DNA from: Dryomyza anilis
Taxonomy: Eukaryota; Arthropoda; Insecta; Diptera; Dryomyzidae
Direction: 5' to 3'
Assembly (NCBI GenBank): GCA_951804985.1
Contig: OX638135.1
Span: 64,094,599 to 64,158,598, forward strand
DNA length: 64,000 nt
The notes under the pieces were generated by a model. The model saw only the letters and a program-made list of their open reading frames with translations. It was not told where the DNA came from and ran no database searches. Below, piece by piece: positions 1 through 15,822 of the stretch (the first letter of the stretch is position 1; every line of letters begins with the position of its first letter). The translations under genes were made by a program, and so were the position numbers.

Positions 1-372
1 CTAATAAATATGCAGACAATCGGCTATACATTTACGTCGATTCACATAAAGATATTTCACCACCACTCACTCCATCTATATTCTACATTCCAAATCGAAA
101 TTGTTTGTGATTAATAATTAATCCAAATCATTTCCAACTTTTTCGTACCAATTTCATAAAAATTAAACAATTTTTAATGAGCAATCTGTTCCTACTGTTC
201 TCGCACAGTTGTGACTACAACTTCGCAATAACAAATTAGTCTTCAAATCCGTTTATTTATTATTCACTAATATACAAGATACAAAATAAAAACAAAATAA
301 AACTGGAAGTATTTTCATCCGTAAAATAGCGCGACGACGTCAATTAAAATGGACGAAAATCGATCAATGATT
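1..372. other. AT-rich DNA, no gene seen
   Basis: No reading frame of useful length and no recognisable element was seen in this stretch. It ends where a hAT-type MITE begins. Confidence 0.5.
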
Positions 373-790
373 CAGTGTTCTCATTCTACTCCGATGGGAG
401 TAGATCTACTCCATTTCATTTGTATTTTTAAAATCAACTCCTCTACTCCGGTAGTAGCATTTTCTACTGCTTTCTAAAAATGTTCAACTCCCGTGTACTG
501 AAATCTACTCCCTCTGCAAAAACTGATTAATTTTTCTGTAATTTGAGCCCCAAATAAATTGTCAATATTATAATTTTCCTAAGAATTATGATCAATTATC
601 TGTGAAATAAATCTAATATTTTTGTCATGGTCTATAAATGGTAGAAGTTATAACTAAATGTACGCTTGTATAACTTTTTTAAATGAAATTTTTAAAAAAC
701 ACTATGACAGACCATCCTGTATACATCAGCATTATAGAAAATACATAAAATTAGGGTTGAATTAAAAGTTTCAACATTGACATATCTTTT
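373..790 (-). mobile_element. hAT-type MITE, truncated copy
   Basis: The sequence starts with the terminus CAGTGTTCTCA and continues with repeated 'ctactcc' blocks. It matches, in inverted orientation, the complete element at 60076-60695, which has hAT-type ends and an 8-bp target duplication. Similarity fades near 780-790 and the second terminus was not found, so this copy is truncated or decayed. It has no coding capacity. Confidence 0.65.
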
Positions 791-811
791 AATTTACTTG
801 AAATTTATATT

Positions 812-905
812 CGTGAAGTTAACAACACGGTTTCAACAACAGGAACGGGTGGAATTAACATCTGCCACCAAAAGTAGGCAGATCTGATTTTCACTTCGTT
901 CTCTT
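812..905 (+). repeat. Dispersed repeat, inverted partner of 14408-14505
   Basis: The segment around 'ggtggaattaacatctgcc' and 'aaaagtaggcagatctga' recurs as its reverse complement at 14408-14505. The two copies lie on opposite sides of the large satellite array. The element type is unknown. Confidence 0.6.
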
Positions 906-2435
906 TGTAAAGAAATGTAGTTGTGTCAGTGTTGCCACTTTTTGTGTAATTCCACAAAAACAGTACATTTTTGATCTCCTTCCCAGCAAGAACACTACGT
1001 ATCATATGAGCAGTAATATTACAAGTATCAAAACTGAAAGTTTCAGTAAAAGTTTCTATAACATTGTTAAGAGCGTCGGGATAAAATTGACCGAAACTTT
1101 TGTGTGCGTGTGAATTTTTATCTCTTTCTCACTCATCTGAAATGAGATACAATTGAATATATGTTTATCACTGTTCTTTTGGTAATAAGTGACGATTAAA
1201 TTACTTGTAAATTTACGAAATATTTTACGTAACATAAACTGTTTTAATTTTGAGGTTAGAGACGTTTAAATTAATAGTAAACTAACCAAAATTAGACCAA
1301 ATAAAACCAAAAAATTCAAAATTCTATAGTTTTCATTTTTATTGCGTTGAATATAATGCGCATTACATTCAACATGTTTGCATTACAAAATTGTCTATTA
1401 AAAAGACTTTTGTTTTCCGTTGTTTTGCCTCTTCCACTTTGATGATATCTGTAATATAAATAGATAAATAATACAAATACTCATTTCAATAAACTTTCTT
1501 TTAGTGTTTATCAATTGTTTATAATTTAAGTAACATCTTTTCTCAACTCCTGCTGTAGCGGCTACTAATGCAAACGTAATAAATAACCTACAAATAAAAA
1601 ATGGTGGCAAACCGACGCGCAAAAAATATTAGTTTTCATTACTAGTAAAATTACGGGTCATATATCTATCATTGATCCTGCAGGGATGTATTTCAAATTA
1701 TTTATGTATGAGTGAGAAAATATAATACTGTCTTTGTGTTGGAGTTTCGGTAAGGCATGTCTTGCTGGGTTGTGTATTTTTTGTGTAATTTCCCACTGCT
1801 GCGTTCGTTCGTAACTACGACTTATTTACGATCAAAACGTAAGACATCCCTGACAAAAGTGTACGACACTTGTTCAGATTCACGAACTAAATAGGTGCTG
1901 TATCAGACTTTACGCGACATAGACATCTCACCTATTTTTCTGAAGTATCTCTGTGAGAAATTACGTACAAAACAGAGAGAGCAAATACGAAAAATATTCA
2001 AAAATCAGCCAATCAGAAACGAGATGAAGCAAAGCTGATGACTCATTTTGGTCAGACTTTTAGAACAGACATTCAAAGCAATGTCGGACGTAATCTGAGA
2101 CCCAAAGGAAAATTGATGACAATAAAAGCTAAGACATTTTTAAAATTTTTTTTTATTACAGTGTTTTTTAACGTATGTTTTTTACAATAAGTTTTTTATA
2201 CATTGAATTGCAGTTTACATTAAGAGATAAATTACAATATTATAAACATTAATATGCACAAAAAATGACTATAATATAAATTGAAAATGAATAGAGTACG
2301 AAGATTAAAGAATAATTCTTGCTGCATTTTCTGAAGATGACGGTAGATAAATTCTGTTTGTAACTGCGTTTTTTCAGCAATTTCCTCCGACATGTACCTG
2401 TACAAAAATTAACAATGAATTAATAAAAGAAGAAT
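906..2435. other. AT-rich DNA, no gene recognised
   Basis: Only short frames without recognisable domains are present. A segment near 930-1000 resembles the reverse complement of one near 1750-1800 (both contain a 'cttgctggg' and 'tgtgtaatt' core). These could be ends of an unrecognised element, but the match is weak. Confidence 0.4.
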
Positions 2436-5400
2436 ATTAATATATAAATATATAGATATATAAATATATAAATATATAAATATATAAATATATAAATATA
2501 TAAATATATAAATATATAAATATATAAATATATAAATATATAAATATATAAATATATAAATATATAAATATATAAATATATAAATATATAAATATATAAA
2601 TATATAAATATATAAATATATAAATATATAAATATATAAATATATATAAATATATAAATATATAAATATATAAATATATAAATATATAAATATATAAATA
2701 TATAAATATATAAATATATAAATATATAAATATATAAATATATAAATATATAAATATATAAATATATAAATATATAAATATATAAATATATAAATATATA
2801 AATATATAAATATATAAATATATAAATATATAAATATATAAATATATAAATATATAAATATATAAATATATAAATATATAAATATATAAATATATAAATA
2901 TATAAATATATAAATATATAAATATATAAATATATAAATATATAAATATATATAAATATATAAATATATAAATATATAAATATATAAATATATAAATATA
3001 TAAATATATAAATATATAAATATATAAATATATAAATATATAAATATATAAATATATAAATATATAAATATATAAATATATAAATATATAAATATATAAA
3101 TATATAAATATATAAATATATAAATATATAAATATATAAATATATAAATATATAAATATATAAATATATAAATATATAAATATATAAATATATAAATATA
3201 TAAATATATAAATATATAAATATATAAATATAAAAATATATAAATATATAAATATATAAATATATAAATATATAAATATATAAATATATAAATATATAAA
3301 TATATAAATATATAAATATATAAATATATAAATATATAAATATATAAATATATAAATATATAAATATATAAATATATAAATATATAAATATATAAATATA
3401 TAAATATATAAATATATAAATATATAAATATATAAATATATAAATATATAAATATATAAATATATAAATATATAAATATATAAATATATAAATATATAAA
3501 TATATAAATATATAAATATATAAATATATAAATATATAAATATATAAATATATAAATATATAAATATATAAATATATAAATATATAAATATATAAATATA
3601 TAAATATATAAATATATAAATATATAAATATATAAATATATAAATATATAAATATATAAATATATAAATATATAAATATATAAATATATAAATATATAAA
3701 TATATAAATATATAAATATATAAATATATAAATATATAAATATATAAATATATAAATATATAAATATATAAATATATAAATATATAAATATATAAATATA
3801 TAAATATATAAATATATAAATATATAAATATATAAATATATAAATATATAAATATATAAATATATAAATATATAAATATATAAATATATAAATATATAAA
3901 TATATAAATATATAAATATATAAATATATAAATATATAAATATATAAATATATTAATATATAAATATATAAATATATAAATATATAAATATATAAATATA
4001 TAAATATATAAATATATAAATATATAAATATATAAATATATAAATATATAAATATATAAATATATAAATATATAAATATATAAATATATAAATATATAAA
4101 TATATAAATATATAAATATATAAATATATAAATATATAAATATATAAATATATAAATATATAAATATATAAATATATAAATATATAAATATATAAATATA
4201 TAAATATATAAATATATAAATATATAAATATATAAATATATAAATATATAAATATATAAATATATAAATATATAAATATATAAATATATAAATATATAAA
4301 TATATAAATATATAAATATATAAATATATAAATATATAAATATATAAATATATAAATATATAAATATATAAATATATAAATATATAAATATATAAATATA
4401 TAAATATATAAATATATAAATATATAAATATATAAATATATAAATATATAAATATATAAATATATAAATATATAAATATATAAATATATAAATATATAAA
4501 TATATAAATATATAAATATATAAATATATAAATATATAAATATATAAATATATAAATATATAAATATATAAATATATAAATATATAAATATATAAATATA
4601 TAAATATATAAATATATAAATATATAAATATATAAATATATAAATATATAAATATATAAATATATAAATATATAAATATATAAATATATAAATATATAAA
4701 TATATAAATATATAAATATATAAATATATAAATATATAAATATATAAATATATAAATATATAAATATATAAATATATAAATATATAAATATATAAATATA
4801 TAAATATATAAATATATAAATATATAAATATATAAATATATAAATATATAAATATATAAATATATAAATATATAAATATATAAATATATAAATATATAAA
4901 TATATAAATATATAAATATATAAATATATAAATATATAAATATATAAATATATAAATATATAAATATATAAATATATAAATATATAAATATATAAATATA
5001 TAAATATATAAATATATAAATATATAAATATATAAATATATAAATATATAAATATATAAATATATAAATATATAAATATATAAATATATAAATATATAAA
5101 TATATAAATATATAAATATATAAATATATAAATATATAAATATATAAATATATAAATATATAAATATATAAATATATAAATATATAAATATATAAATATA
5201 TAAATATATAAATATATAAATATATAAATATATAAATATATAAATATATAAATATATAAATATATAAATATATAAATATATATAAATATATAAATATATA
5301 AATATATAAATATATAAATATATAAATATATAAATATATAAATATATAAATATATAAATATATAAATATATAAATATATAAATATATAAATATATAAATA

Positions 5401-8400
5401 TATAAATATATAAATATATAAATATATAAATATATAAATATATAAATATATAAATATATAAATATATAAATATATAAATATATAAATATATAAATATATA
5501 AATATATAAATATATAAATATATAAATATATAAATATATAAATATATAAATATATAAATATATAAATATATAAATATATAAATATATAAATATATAAATA
5601 TATAAATATATAAATATATAAATATATAAATATATAAATATATAAATATATAAATATATAAATATATAAATATATAAATATATAAATATATAAATATATA
5701 AATATATAAATATATAAATATATAAATATATAAATATATAAATATATAAATATATAAATATATAAATATATAAATATATAAATATATAAATATATAAATA
5801 TATAAATATATAAATATATAAATATATAAATATATAAATATATAAATATATAAATATATAAATATATAAATATATAAATATATAAATATATAAATATATA
5901 AATATATAAATATATAAATATATAAATATATAAATATATAAATATATAAATATATAAATATATAAATATATAAATATATAAATATATAAATATATAAATA
6001 TATAAATATATAAATATATAAATATATAAATATATAAATATATAAATATATAAATATATAAATATATAAATATATAAATATATAAATATATAAATATATA
6101 AATATATAAATATATAAATATATAAATATATAAATATATAAATATATAAATATATAAATATATAAATATATAAATATATAAATATATAAATATATAAATA
6201 TATAAATATATAAATATATAAATATATAAATATATAAATATATAAATATATAAATATATAAATATATAAATATATAAATATATAAATATATAAATATATA
6301 AATATATAAATATATAAATATATAAATATATAAATATATAAATATATAAATATATAAATATATAAATATATAAATATATAAATATATAAATATATAAATA
6401 TATAAATATATAAATATATAAATATATAAATATATAAATATATAAATATATAAATATATAAATATATAAATATATAAATATATAAATATATAAATATATA
6501 AATATATAAATATATAAATATATAAATATATAAATATATAAATATATAAATATATAAATATATAAATATATAAATATATAAATATATAAATATATAAATA
6601 TATAAATATATAAATATATAAATATATAAATATATAAATATATAAATATATAAATATATAAATATATAAATATATAAATATATAAATATATAAATATATA
6701 AATATATAAATATATAAATATATAAATATATAAATATATAAATATATAAATATATAAATATATAAATATATAAATATATAAATATATAAATATATAAATA
6801 TATAAATATATAAATATATAAATATATAAATATATAAATATATAAATATATAAATATATAAATATATAAATATATAAATATATAAATATATAAATATATA
6901 AATATATAAATATATAAATATATAAATATATAAATATATAAATATATAAATATATAAATATATAAATATATAAATATATAAATATATAAATATATAAATA
7001 TATAAATATATAAATATATAAATATATAAATATATAAATATATAAATATATAAATATATAAATATATAAATATATAAATATATAAATATATAAATATATA
7101 AATATATAAATATATAAATATATAAATATATAAATATATAAATATATAAATATATAAATATATAAATATATAAATATATAAATATATAAATATATAAATA
7201 TATAAATATATAAATATATAAATATATAAATATATAAATATATAAATATATAAATATATAAATATATAAATATATAAATATATAAATATATAAATATATA
7301 AATATATAAATATATAAATATATAAATATATAAATATATAAATATATAAATATATAAATATATAAATATATAAATATATAAATATATAAATATATAAATA
7401 TATAAATATATAAATATATAAATATATAAATATATAAATATATAAATATATAAATATATAAATATATAAATATATAAATATATAAATATATAAATATATA
7501 AATATATAAATATATAAATATATAAATATATAAATATATAAATATATAAATATATAAATATATAAATATATAAATATATAAATATATAAATATATAAATA
7601 TATAAATATATAAATATATAAATATATAAATATATAAATATATAAATATATAAATATATAAATATATAAATATATAAATATATAAATATATAAATATATA
7701 AATATATAAATATATAAATATATAAATATATAAATATATAAATATATAAATATATAAATATATAAATATATAAATATATAAATATATAAATATATAAATA
7801 TATAAATATATAAATATATAAATATATAAATATATAAATATATAAATATATAAATATATAAATATATAAATATATAAATATATAAATATATAAATATATA
7901 AATATATAAATATATAAATATATAAATATATAAATATATAAATATATAAATATATAAATATATAAATATATAAATATATAAATATATAAATATATAAATA
8001 TATAAATATATAAATATATAAATATATAAATATATAAATATATAAATATATAAATATATAAATATATAAATATATAAATATATAAATATATAAATATATA
8101 AATATATAAATATATAAATATATAAATATATAAATATATAAATATATAAATATATAAATATATAAATATATAAATATATAAATATATAAATATATAAATA
8201 TATAAATATATAAATATATAAATATATAAATATATAAATATATAAATATATAAATATATAAATATATAAATATATAAATATATAAATATATAAATATATA
8301 AATATATAAATATATAAATATATAAATATATAAATATATAAATATATAAATATATAAATATATAAATATATAAATATATAAATATATAAATATATAAATA

Positions 8401-11181
8401 TATAAATATATAAATATATAAATATATAAATATATAAATATATAAATATATAAATATATAAATATATAAATATATAAATATATAAATATATAAATATATA
8501 AATATATAAATATATAAATATATAAATATATAAATATATAAATATATAAATATATAAATATATAAATATATAAATATATAAATATATAAATATATAAATA
8601 TATAAATATATAAATATATAAATATATAAATATATAAATATATAAATATATAAATATATAAATATATAAATATATAAATATATAAATATATAAATATATA
8701 AATATATAAATATATAAATATATAAATATATAAATATATAAATATATAAATATATAAATATATAAATATATAAATATATAAATATATAAATATATAAATA
8801 TATAAATATATAAATATATAAATATATAAATATATAAATATATAAATATATAAATATATAAATATATAAATATATAAATATATAAATATATAAATATATA
8901 AATATATAAATATATAAATATATAAATATATAAATATATAAATATATAAATATATAAATATATAAATATATAAATATATAAATATATAAATATATAAATA
9001 TATAAATATATAAATATATAAATATATAAATATATAAATATATAAATATATAAATATATAAATATATAAATATATAAATATATAAATATATAAATATATA
9101 AATATATAAATATATAAATATATAAATATATAAATATATAAATATATAAATATATAAATATATAAATATATAAATATATAAATATATAAATATATAAATA
9201 TATAAATATATAAATATATAAATATATAAATATATAAATATATAAATATATAAATATATAAATATATAAATATATAAATATATAAATATATAAATATATA
9301 AATATATAAATATATAAATATATAAATATATAAATATATAAATATATAAATATATAAATATATAAATATATAAATATATAAATATATAAATATATAAATA
9401 TATAAATATATAAATATATAAATATATAAATATATAAATATATAAATATATAAATATATAAATATATAAATATATAAATATATAAATATATAAATATATA
9501 AATATATAAATATATAAATATATAAATATATAAATATATAAATATATAAATATATAAATATATAAATATATAAATATATAAATATATAAATATATAAATA
9601 TATAAATATATAAATATATAAATATATAAATATATAAATATATAAATATATAAATATATAAATATATAAATATATAAATATATAAATATATAAATATATA
9701 AATATATAAATATATAAATATATAAATATATAAATATATAAATATATAAATATATAAATATATAAATATATAAATATATAAATATATAAATATATAAATA
9801 TATAAATATATAAATATATAAATATATAAATATATAAATATATAAATATATAAATATATAAATATATAAATATATAAATATATAAATATATAAATATATA
9901 AATATATAAATATATAAATATATAAATATATAAATATATAAATATATAAATATATAAATATATAAATATATAAATATATAAATATATAAATATATAAATA
10001 TATAAATATATAAATATATAAATATATAAATATATAAATATATAAATATATAAATATATAAATATATAAATATATAAATATATAAATATATAAATATATA
10101 AATATATAAATATATAAATATATAAATATATAAATATATAAATATATAAATATATAAATATATAAATATATAAATATATAAATATATAAATATATAAATA
10201 TATAAATATATAAATATATAAATATATAAATATATAAATATATAAATATATAAATATATAAATATATAAATATATAAATATATAAATATATAAATATATA
10301 AATATATAAATATATAAATATATAAATATATAAATATATAAATATATAAATATATAAATATATAAATATATAAATATATAAATATATAAATATATAAATA
10401 TATAAATATATAAATATATAAATATATAAATATATAAATATATAAATATATAAATATATAAATATATAAATATATAAATATATAAATATATAAATATATA
10501 AATATATAAATATATAAATATATAAATATATAAATATATAAATATATAAATATATAAATATATAAATATATAAATATATAAATATATAAATATATAAATA
10601 TATAAATATATAAATATATAAATATATAAATATATAAATATATAAATATATAAATATATAAATATATAAATATATAAATATATAAATATATAAATATATA
10701 AATATATAAATATATAAATATATAAATATATAAATATATAAATATATAAATATATAAATATATAAATATATAAATATATAAATATATAAATATATAAATA
10801 TATAAATATATAAATATATAAATATATAAATATATAAATATATAAATATATAAATATATAAATATATAAATATATAAATATATAAATATATAAATATATA
10901 AATATATAAATATATAAATATATAAATATATAAATATATAAATATATAAATATATAAATATATAAATATATAAATATATAAATATATAAATATATAAATA
11001 TATAAATATATAAATATATAAATATATAAATATATAAATATATAAATATATAAATATATAAATATATAAATATATAAATATATAAATATATAAATATATA
11101 AATATATAAATATATAAATATATAAATATATAAATATATAAATATATAAATATATCAATATATATATATATAAATATATAT
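2436..11181. repeat. 8-bp satellite array, unit AAATATAT, about 1,090 copies
   Basis: About 8.7 kb consists of the 8-bp unit AAATATAT repeated head to tail, with no G or C through almost the whole array. I saw only a handful of departures. These include extra TA dinucleotides near 2640, 2945 and 5280, single-base changes near 3232 and 3953, and disturbed edges (a G near 2454, a C near 11155). The part from about 5,290 to 11,150 appears free of variants. Because the unit is 8 bp and lacks stops on the minus strand, all minus frames stay open and give a spurious protein of an 8-residue I/Y/F/L repeat. This is not a gene. Such uniformity suggests recent expansion or homogenisation. The exact copy number depends on the assembly. 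Confidence 0.97.
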
Positions 11182-11320
11182 TTTTTGGATAAAAATGTGG
11201 AAAAAAATAACCATTTCCGAAAACAGGTCATCTTAAAACATAAGAAAGAACCGAAAACTAAACAGTTCACTTCCTGTTTAACATTCGATTCTCACGTTTT
11301 AAGGCTTTCTAAATACTGAT

Positions 11321-12045
11321 CGCTCCCAATGAGAGCCCAGCCTGCGAGGTGATGGCTTTGTAAATGACATTGGACATACTTGCTATGACGCCAGCACTTA
11401 AATACACAGCTAGAAATTGCTCTTTGCCCAGCGCCATTACCGCTGCATTGGTGAAACTGTGCAACACTTACATATTAGCAAATATGTGAAACAAGGAGTA
11501 GTGACTGAATGTCGACAGAAACATCGGCCAGCAGACCGCACGTCCTGCGGGATTTGAACAAAAATAGATCATCATGGTGCGCTTCATAGCGGGAACACGC
11601 CAAAGACCAAACACTATCAGATTCAATGCACATATGGGACCTTTTCACCCGGAGTCAATTGTTGCCATAACTGTCGAATTTCACGCTTCACATTCTGCCA
11701 ATAGTTTTGTTCCTCGATTGTCTTGCGACGCAGCCATGGAAACTTTGCATTTCTCGCCTTCTCTATCATCATGTTTAGTGCATTTTCATATTCCATAACA
11801 GTGACACCGATGAATCATCCGGCACTAAACTGCAAATTCAATAAATATAGTATTAAATGAAAATTGTCTGCAAATACTCATCATACCGCTGTGAATATCA
11901 GCGCTTTTATCACATTTGAACTGGGCACCGGACCGCTGCTGGCCACACTTTCAAAAGGCGTGGTCTGTATTGTGGGCGTGCGTGCAACAAAATATGCCGG
12001 CGACACCACCTGCGATGTTTTGCAATATTTTGCATTCATGTCCAT
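11321..12045 (-). pseudogene. rho-7: PARL/rhomboid-7 mitochondrial rhomboid protease, broken fragment
   Basis: Read on the minus strand, this encodes the middle of a PARL-family mitochondrial rhomboid protease. Recognisable segments include '[16 protein letters not shown]', '[15 protein letters not shown]', '[17 protein letters not shown]', '[19 protein letters not shown]' and '[14 protein letters not shown]'. A candidate intron at 11830-11886 (57 nt, donor GTATGA, acceptor TTTGCAG) joins an upstream exon (11887-12045) to the main exon, so this is not a processed copy. Damage: a TGA shortly after the acceptor (about 11815-11817), a one-base frameshift near 11637, and a TAA where the family has Tyr in 'NMYVLH' (about 11467-11469). 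Homology stops at 11321, immediately before the catalytic GxSG serine. It is therefore a dead duplicate or an abandoned gene, lacking the active site and later membrane helices. The family call is strong. The exact ortholog is inferred. Confidence 0.88.
11830..11886 (-). other. Candidate 57-nt intron of the rhomboid pseudogene
   Basis: On the minus strand the donor GTATGAG follows an in-frame exon ending in 'VIKALIFTA'. The acceptor GAATTTGCAG precedes the exon that continues with 'FSAG' and, after a stop, 'FIGVTVMEYENAL'. Length and AT-richness fit a fly short intron. Confidence 0.7.
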
Positions 12046-12563
<518 letters not shown>

Positions 12564-14407
12564 AAACACTATCGCCTACTGTAATTCGATGGCAATCATA
12601 TAAAAGTTCTGTAGCGGTACGAATCGCTATAGCGATACGTATACGTGATTGAAGTATTTGAGTATCCGTCGTCTTTAGACAGTATGGATGACGAATTTAT
12701 TACCTATGTATTTTGAATATTTACTAATTTTATTATATTATTTTAATCATAGAGGCCTCTCTAAATAGTGAATAAGGGAAAAATTGAAAAATGTTGTTGT
12801 CAAACTATATTAAATTTCAAACAGTAAAGCAGAATGCACATGGATTATTAATAATAGTGATATCAACATATTTAAAGATTTTTGAATTTAGATTAAATTT
12901 AAATTTATAAAATTCGAAAATGAGAAACGCTTTTGTATTCCGCAGAACCAGTTCAAAGGATGTTTTATCTCAGGAAGTAACAATGACAAAATGATGTAAT
13001 ATTTTAGATATAGTTTGTTTAGACTTTGCCCAATATTTTCAGTCAAAAATATAATCTTGCATTAAAAAAATCCTTTATTAAAATAGTATGAAGTTATATC
13101 GATATTTTACAGGCAAAAGATAGCAACCAACAGAAAGCAAATTTCACAGAAGGAGAAAAAAGTGAAAAAATTGAGTAGATCAACTCGAAGTGTCATTTAA
13201 TTGAGCTAACCAATAATAATAGTGTGGCACAATTTCCAAAATATCCAATACTTGCAGAAAAATGTAGATGTCCCAATTTATTTCGAACAATTTTTCAAAT
13301 CATGAATTTTTGGAAATTTTTGATGCAAACTTCTATGTTTTCATGTATATCAAATAACATACTTATTAAAATGTGGTTAAAAACGTTTAATTCTGAAATT
13401 TTAAAAATACAATATATATAATACCAGCTCTAGAATAGGAATTCTGGCCTAGTTTATCTTTTTTTTCCAAAAATGGGTTAAGCCTTTTTGATTCTCAACG
13501 ACACATTTTATTATACTTTTTAATGTCATAAAAAAATTGTGTAATTTTTTTCTGCAAAACTATTGTATGTTTAGTGTTTACCAAAATTACTTCAACAATT
13601 TTTAGTCCATATAAACGCAAATGCAGAAAATGGTTTTAATATCGTAAAATCAATATAATATAAAATATCACCTGAGAAATTATTACCCGCATTGGTCGTT
13701 TTCATGAAAACGATACAGAAGATTTGTATAAATATTCCCCCAAATCTCTGTTTAAAAATTATTACAAATAGTAAAGAAATAAAAATTTGATTTTTTGTGC
13801 ATTATGTCATAATTACGATATCGTTTGAATATCTTAAAAATATAATTGGGTTTTTGGAAAATATACTTGATAGCAAATACAGTTTGTGTTTTTGGTAAAA
13901 ATTATTTTAGGTTTTTCTTTTTTTTATTATTATACTCAGAAGAAAATTTATCATCAAGTACTTAATAGTACGACCATTTGGTGTATGTATTAATAGTTCC
14001 ATGTATTAATTTTTCCAGGTATTTTACATTTACTTTTATTCGTTTCGTACTGTTTTATATGAAATATCGTAACTGTTACCAAAATAATGGCAATGAACGA
14101 TTACCGTTCCGGAATAAAAATGTTACTGGTAAAATACCAGTATGAAACGTTTTCCAAACTGTAGAAATTGTAGAAAATTATAAACTTTTTATATTTTATT
14201 ATATTTTTTATTTTGTGAAATATCCAATAATATCTTTCAACAACTATAGGATTTTCACAGCAATGCGCATACAAACAAAGAGGTTTTAATTCGTTTTACA
14301 AAAGCATTAAATAATCATATCTTTATCGATTATTACAATGGCAAAATCAAGATTATTAATATGGCAACTCTGCGCACTGACGTTTGAAATTTCATAGAAC
14401 GGGGCGG
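12564..14407. other. AT-rich DNA, no gene recognised
   Basis: Nearly 2 kb of AT-rich sequence with many homopolymer runs. The longest frame (13224-13421) has no recognisable domain and looks like chance. Confidence 0.5.
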
Positions 14408-14505
14408 AAACGGAGTGAAATTCAGATCTGCCTACTTTTGGTGGCAGATGTTGATTCCACCCGTTTCGTTGTTTAACGGAGTTGTTAACTTCACATACGT
14501 ACTTT
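14408..14505 (-). repeat. Dispersed repeat, inverted partner of 812-905
   Basis: It contains 'cagatctgcctacttttggt' and is the reverse complement of the segment on the other side of the satellite array. Confidence 0.6.
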
Positions 14506-14566
14506 CATGCTATTTTCAGTACGTTTCTATTTTTTTAGTATGAAGTATAATGCCCGATTAACATTA

Positions 14567-15210
14567 AAGGTATTCACGAAACGGAGCAGTTGCCGATGTG
14601 AATTAGCAGTATTGTAGAATTGTATCATATTACGTGAACACACTTATTTCATATTTGTAGTTTTCAGTTTGATGTACCAAAAACAGATGTATTTTTTCAT
14701 TGAAATTTTCAATTTATTGCTTATTGGCCATAGACAATATATAAGTATGCCTTTTGTTACTTATTTTTAATTCAATATCAATATCTCGCTTATTTATTAT
14801 AATTAAAACAAAGTAATCCAAATTATATTAGTGATGTCGATTTAAGAAAAAAAACTCATACCTTATATATGAACTCGTTAATATTTATTGTTAAAACAGT
14901 GGACATTATGCTATCATTTCTTTTTTATTCACATTTACATATTCATTAAAAATATATATTTTCATTTAAATATAATGCATTTTGTTGAATTTTAATTCAA
15001 TAATCAAACACTGTAATATGAAGTACCCAAAAGTCATAAATTCACCATCACTAAAAAACTACAAAAGTACCACGAAGTAAACTCAAGCATTTAGCGAAGT
15101 AGATTAGCATATAATTTTTTTTCGTCACCAATGTATTTTGTTGTTGTACAACTGCTACTTCACAAAACTGCTACTCTACATCGCAACTGCTCCGTTTCGT
15201 GAATAACCTT
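14567..15210. mobile_element. MITE family M1, complete copy (about 640 bp)
   Basis: It starts with 'aaggtattcacgaaacggag' and ends with the matching inverted sequence 'ctccgtttcgtgaataacct'. This gives terminal inverted repeats of about 28 bp. There is no coding capacity. A partial copy follows at 15234 and another lies at 16437-17008. No clear target-site duplication was found, so the superfamily is not assigned. Confidence 0.8.
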
Positions 15211-15233
15211 ATTGTATCTTATGTGAGTCTCAC

Positions 15234-15335
15234 TAAGGTTATTCACTAAACGGAGCAGTTGCGATGTAGAGTAGCAGTTTTGTGAAGTAGCTGTTGTACA
15301 ACAACAAAATACATTGGTGGCAAAAACAAAAATTA
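15234..15335 (-). mobile_element. MITE family M1, end fragment
   Basis: This is the terminal ~100 bp of M1 in inverted orientation, only 23 nt from the end of the complete copy. Segments 15115-15210 and 15234-15330 therefore form a near-perfect inverted repeat with a short spacer. Confidence 0.75.
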
Positions 15336-15822
15336 TCTGTTTTTTCTTCGATGTTTCAAAAATAAACATCGATGCCAAAAAAGAGCGGAAAAAAACCTCG
15401 ATGTTTTCCGATGTTTGTCTTTTTTTTAGTGAAATTACAATTTAAACTGATGAGCATATATAATGTGCATTTACCTGGTTTTAAAGGAAAATTGAACATT
15501 TTAAGATAAATTCAAAAAATATGTATAAGAAAAATCGAAAATTAAACATTGGTTAAATATCAATAAAACTAAAATTGTATTTATATATAAATTAATTCAT
15601 TTTAATTAATTAAAATAATTCATTTTATTAAATTTCATTGTTTTGAGAGCAAACAAAAATTACATTGTTTTGTGATAAATAAATTACATTGTTTGTGATA
15701 AAAAAAATTACATTCATACATTAATTTGAGATCAAACAAAAATACAGTGGTTTGAAATCAAATGAAAATAAATAACATAAAAAGAAATGCTTCCAAGCAG
15801 TGTAGGCAAATGTTTGACATTT
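15336..15822. other. AT-rich DNA, no gene seen
   Basis: No recognisable feature was seen. It may be 3' flank of the hAT relic that begins at 15823. Confidence 0.4.

Noticed and set aside
2436..11181. Satellite as a CRISPR array
   Set aside because: There are no spacers, the unit is 8 bp, and the context is eukaryotic.
2409..11270. A 2,953-codon and a 2,401-codon minus-strand open frame
   Set aside because: Both are translations of the 8-bp satellite, giving an endless I/Y/F/L octapeptide. All minus frames are open because the unit has no stop on that strand.
11574..11798. Plus-strand 74-codon frame
   Set aside because: It is antisense to the rhomboid pseudogene, whose minus-strand similarity is clear.
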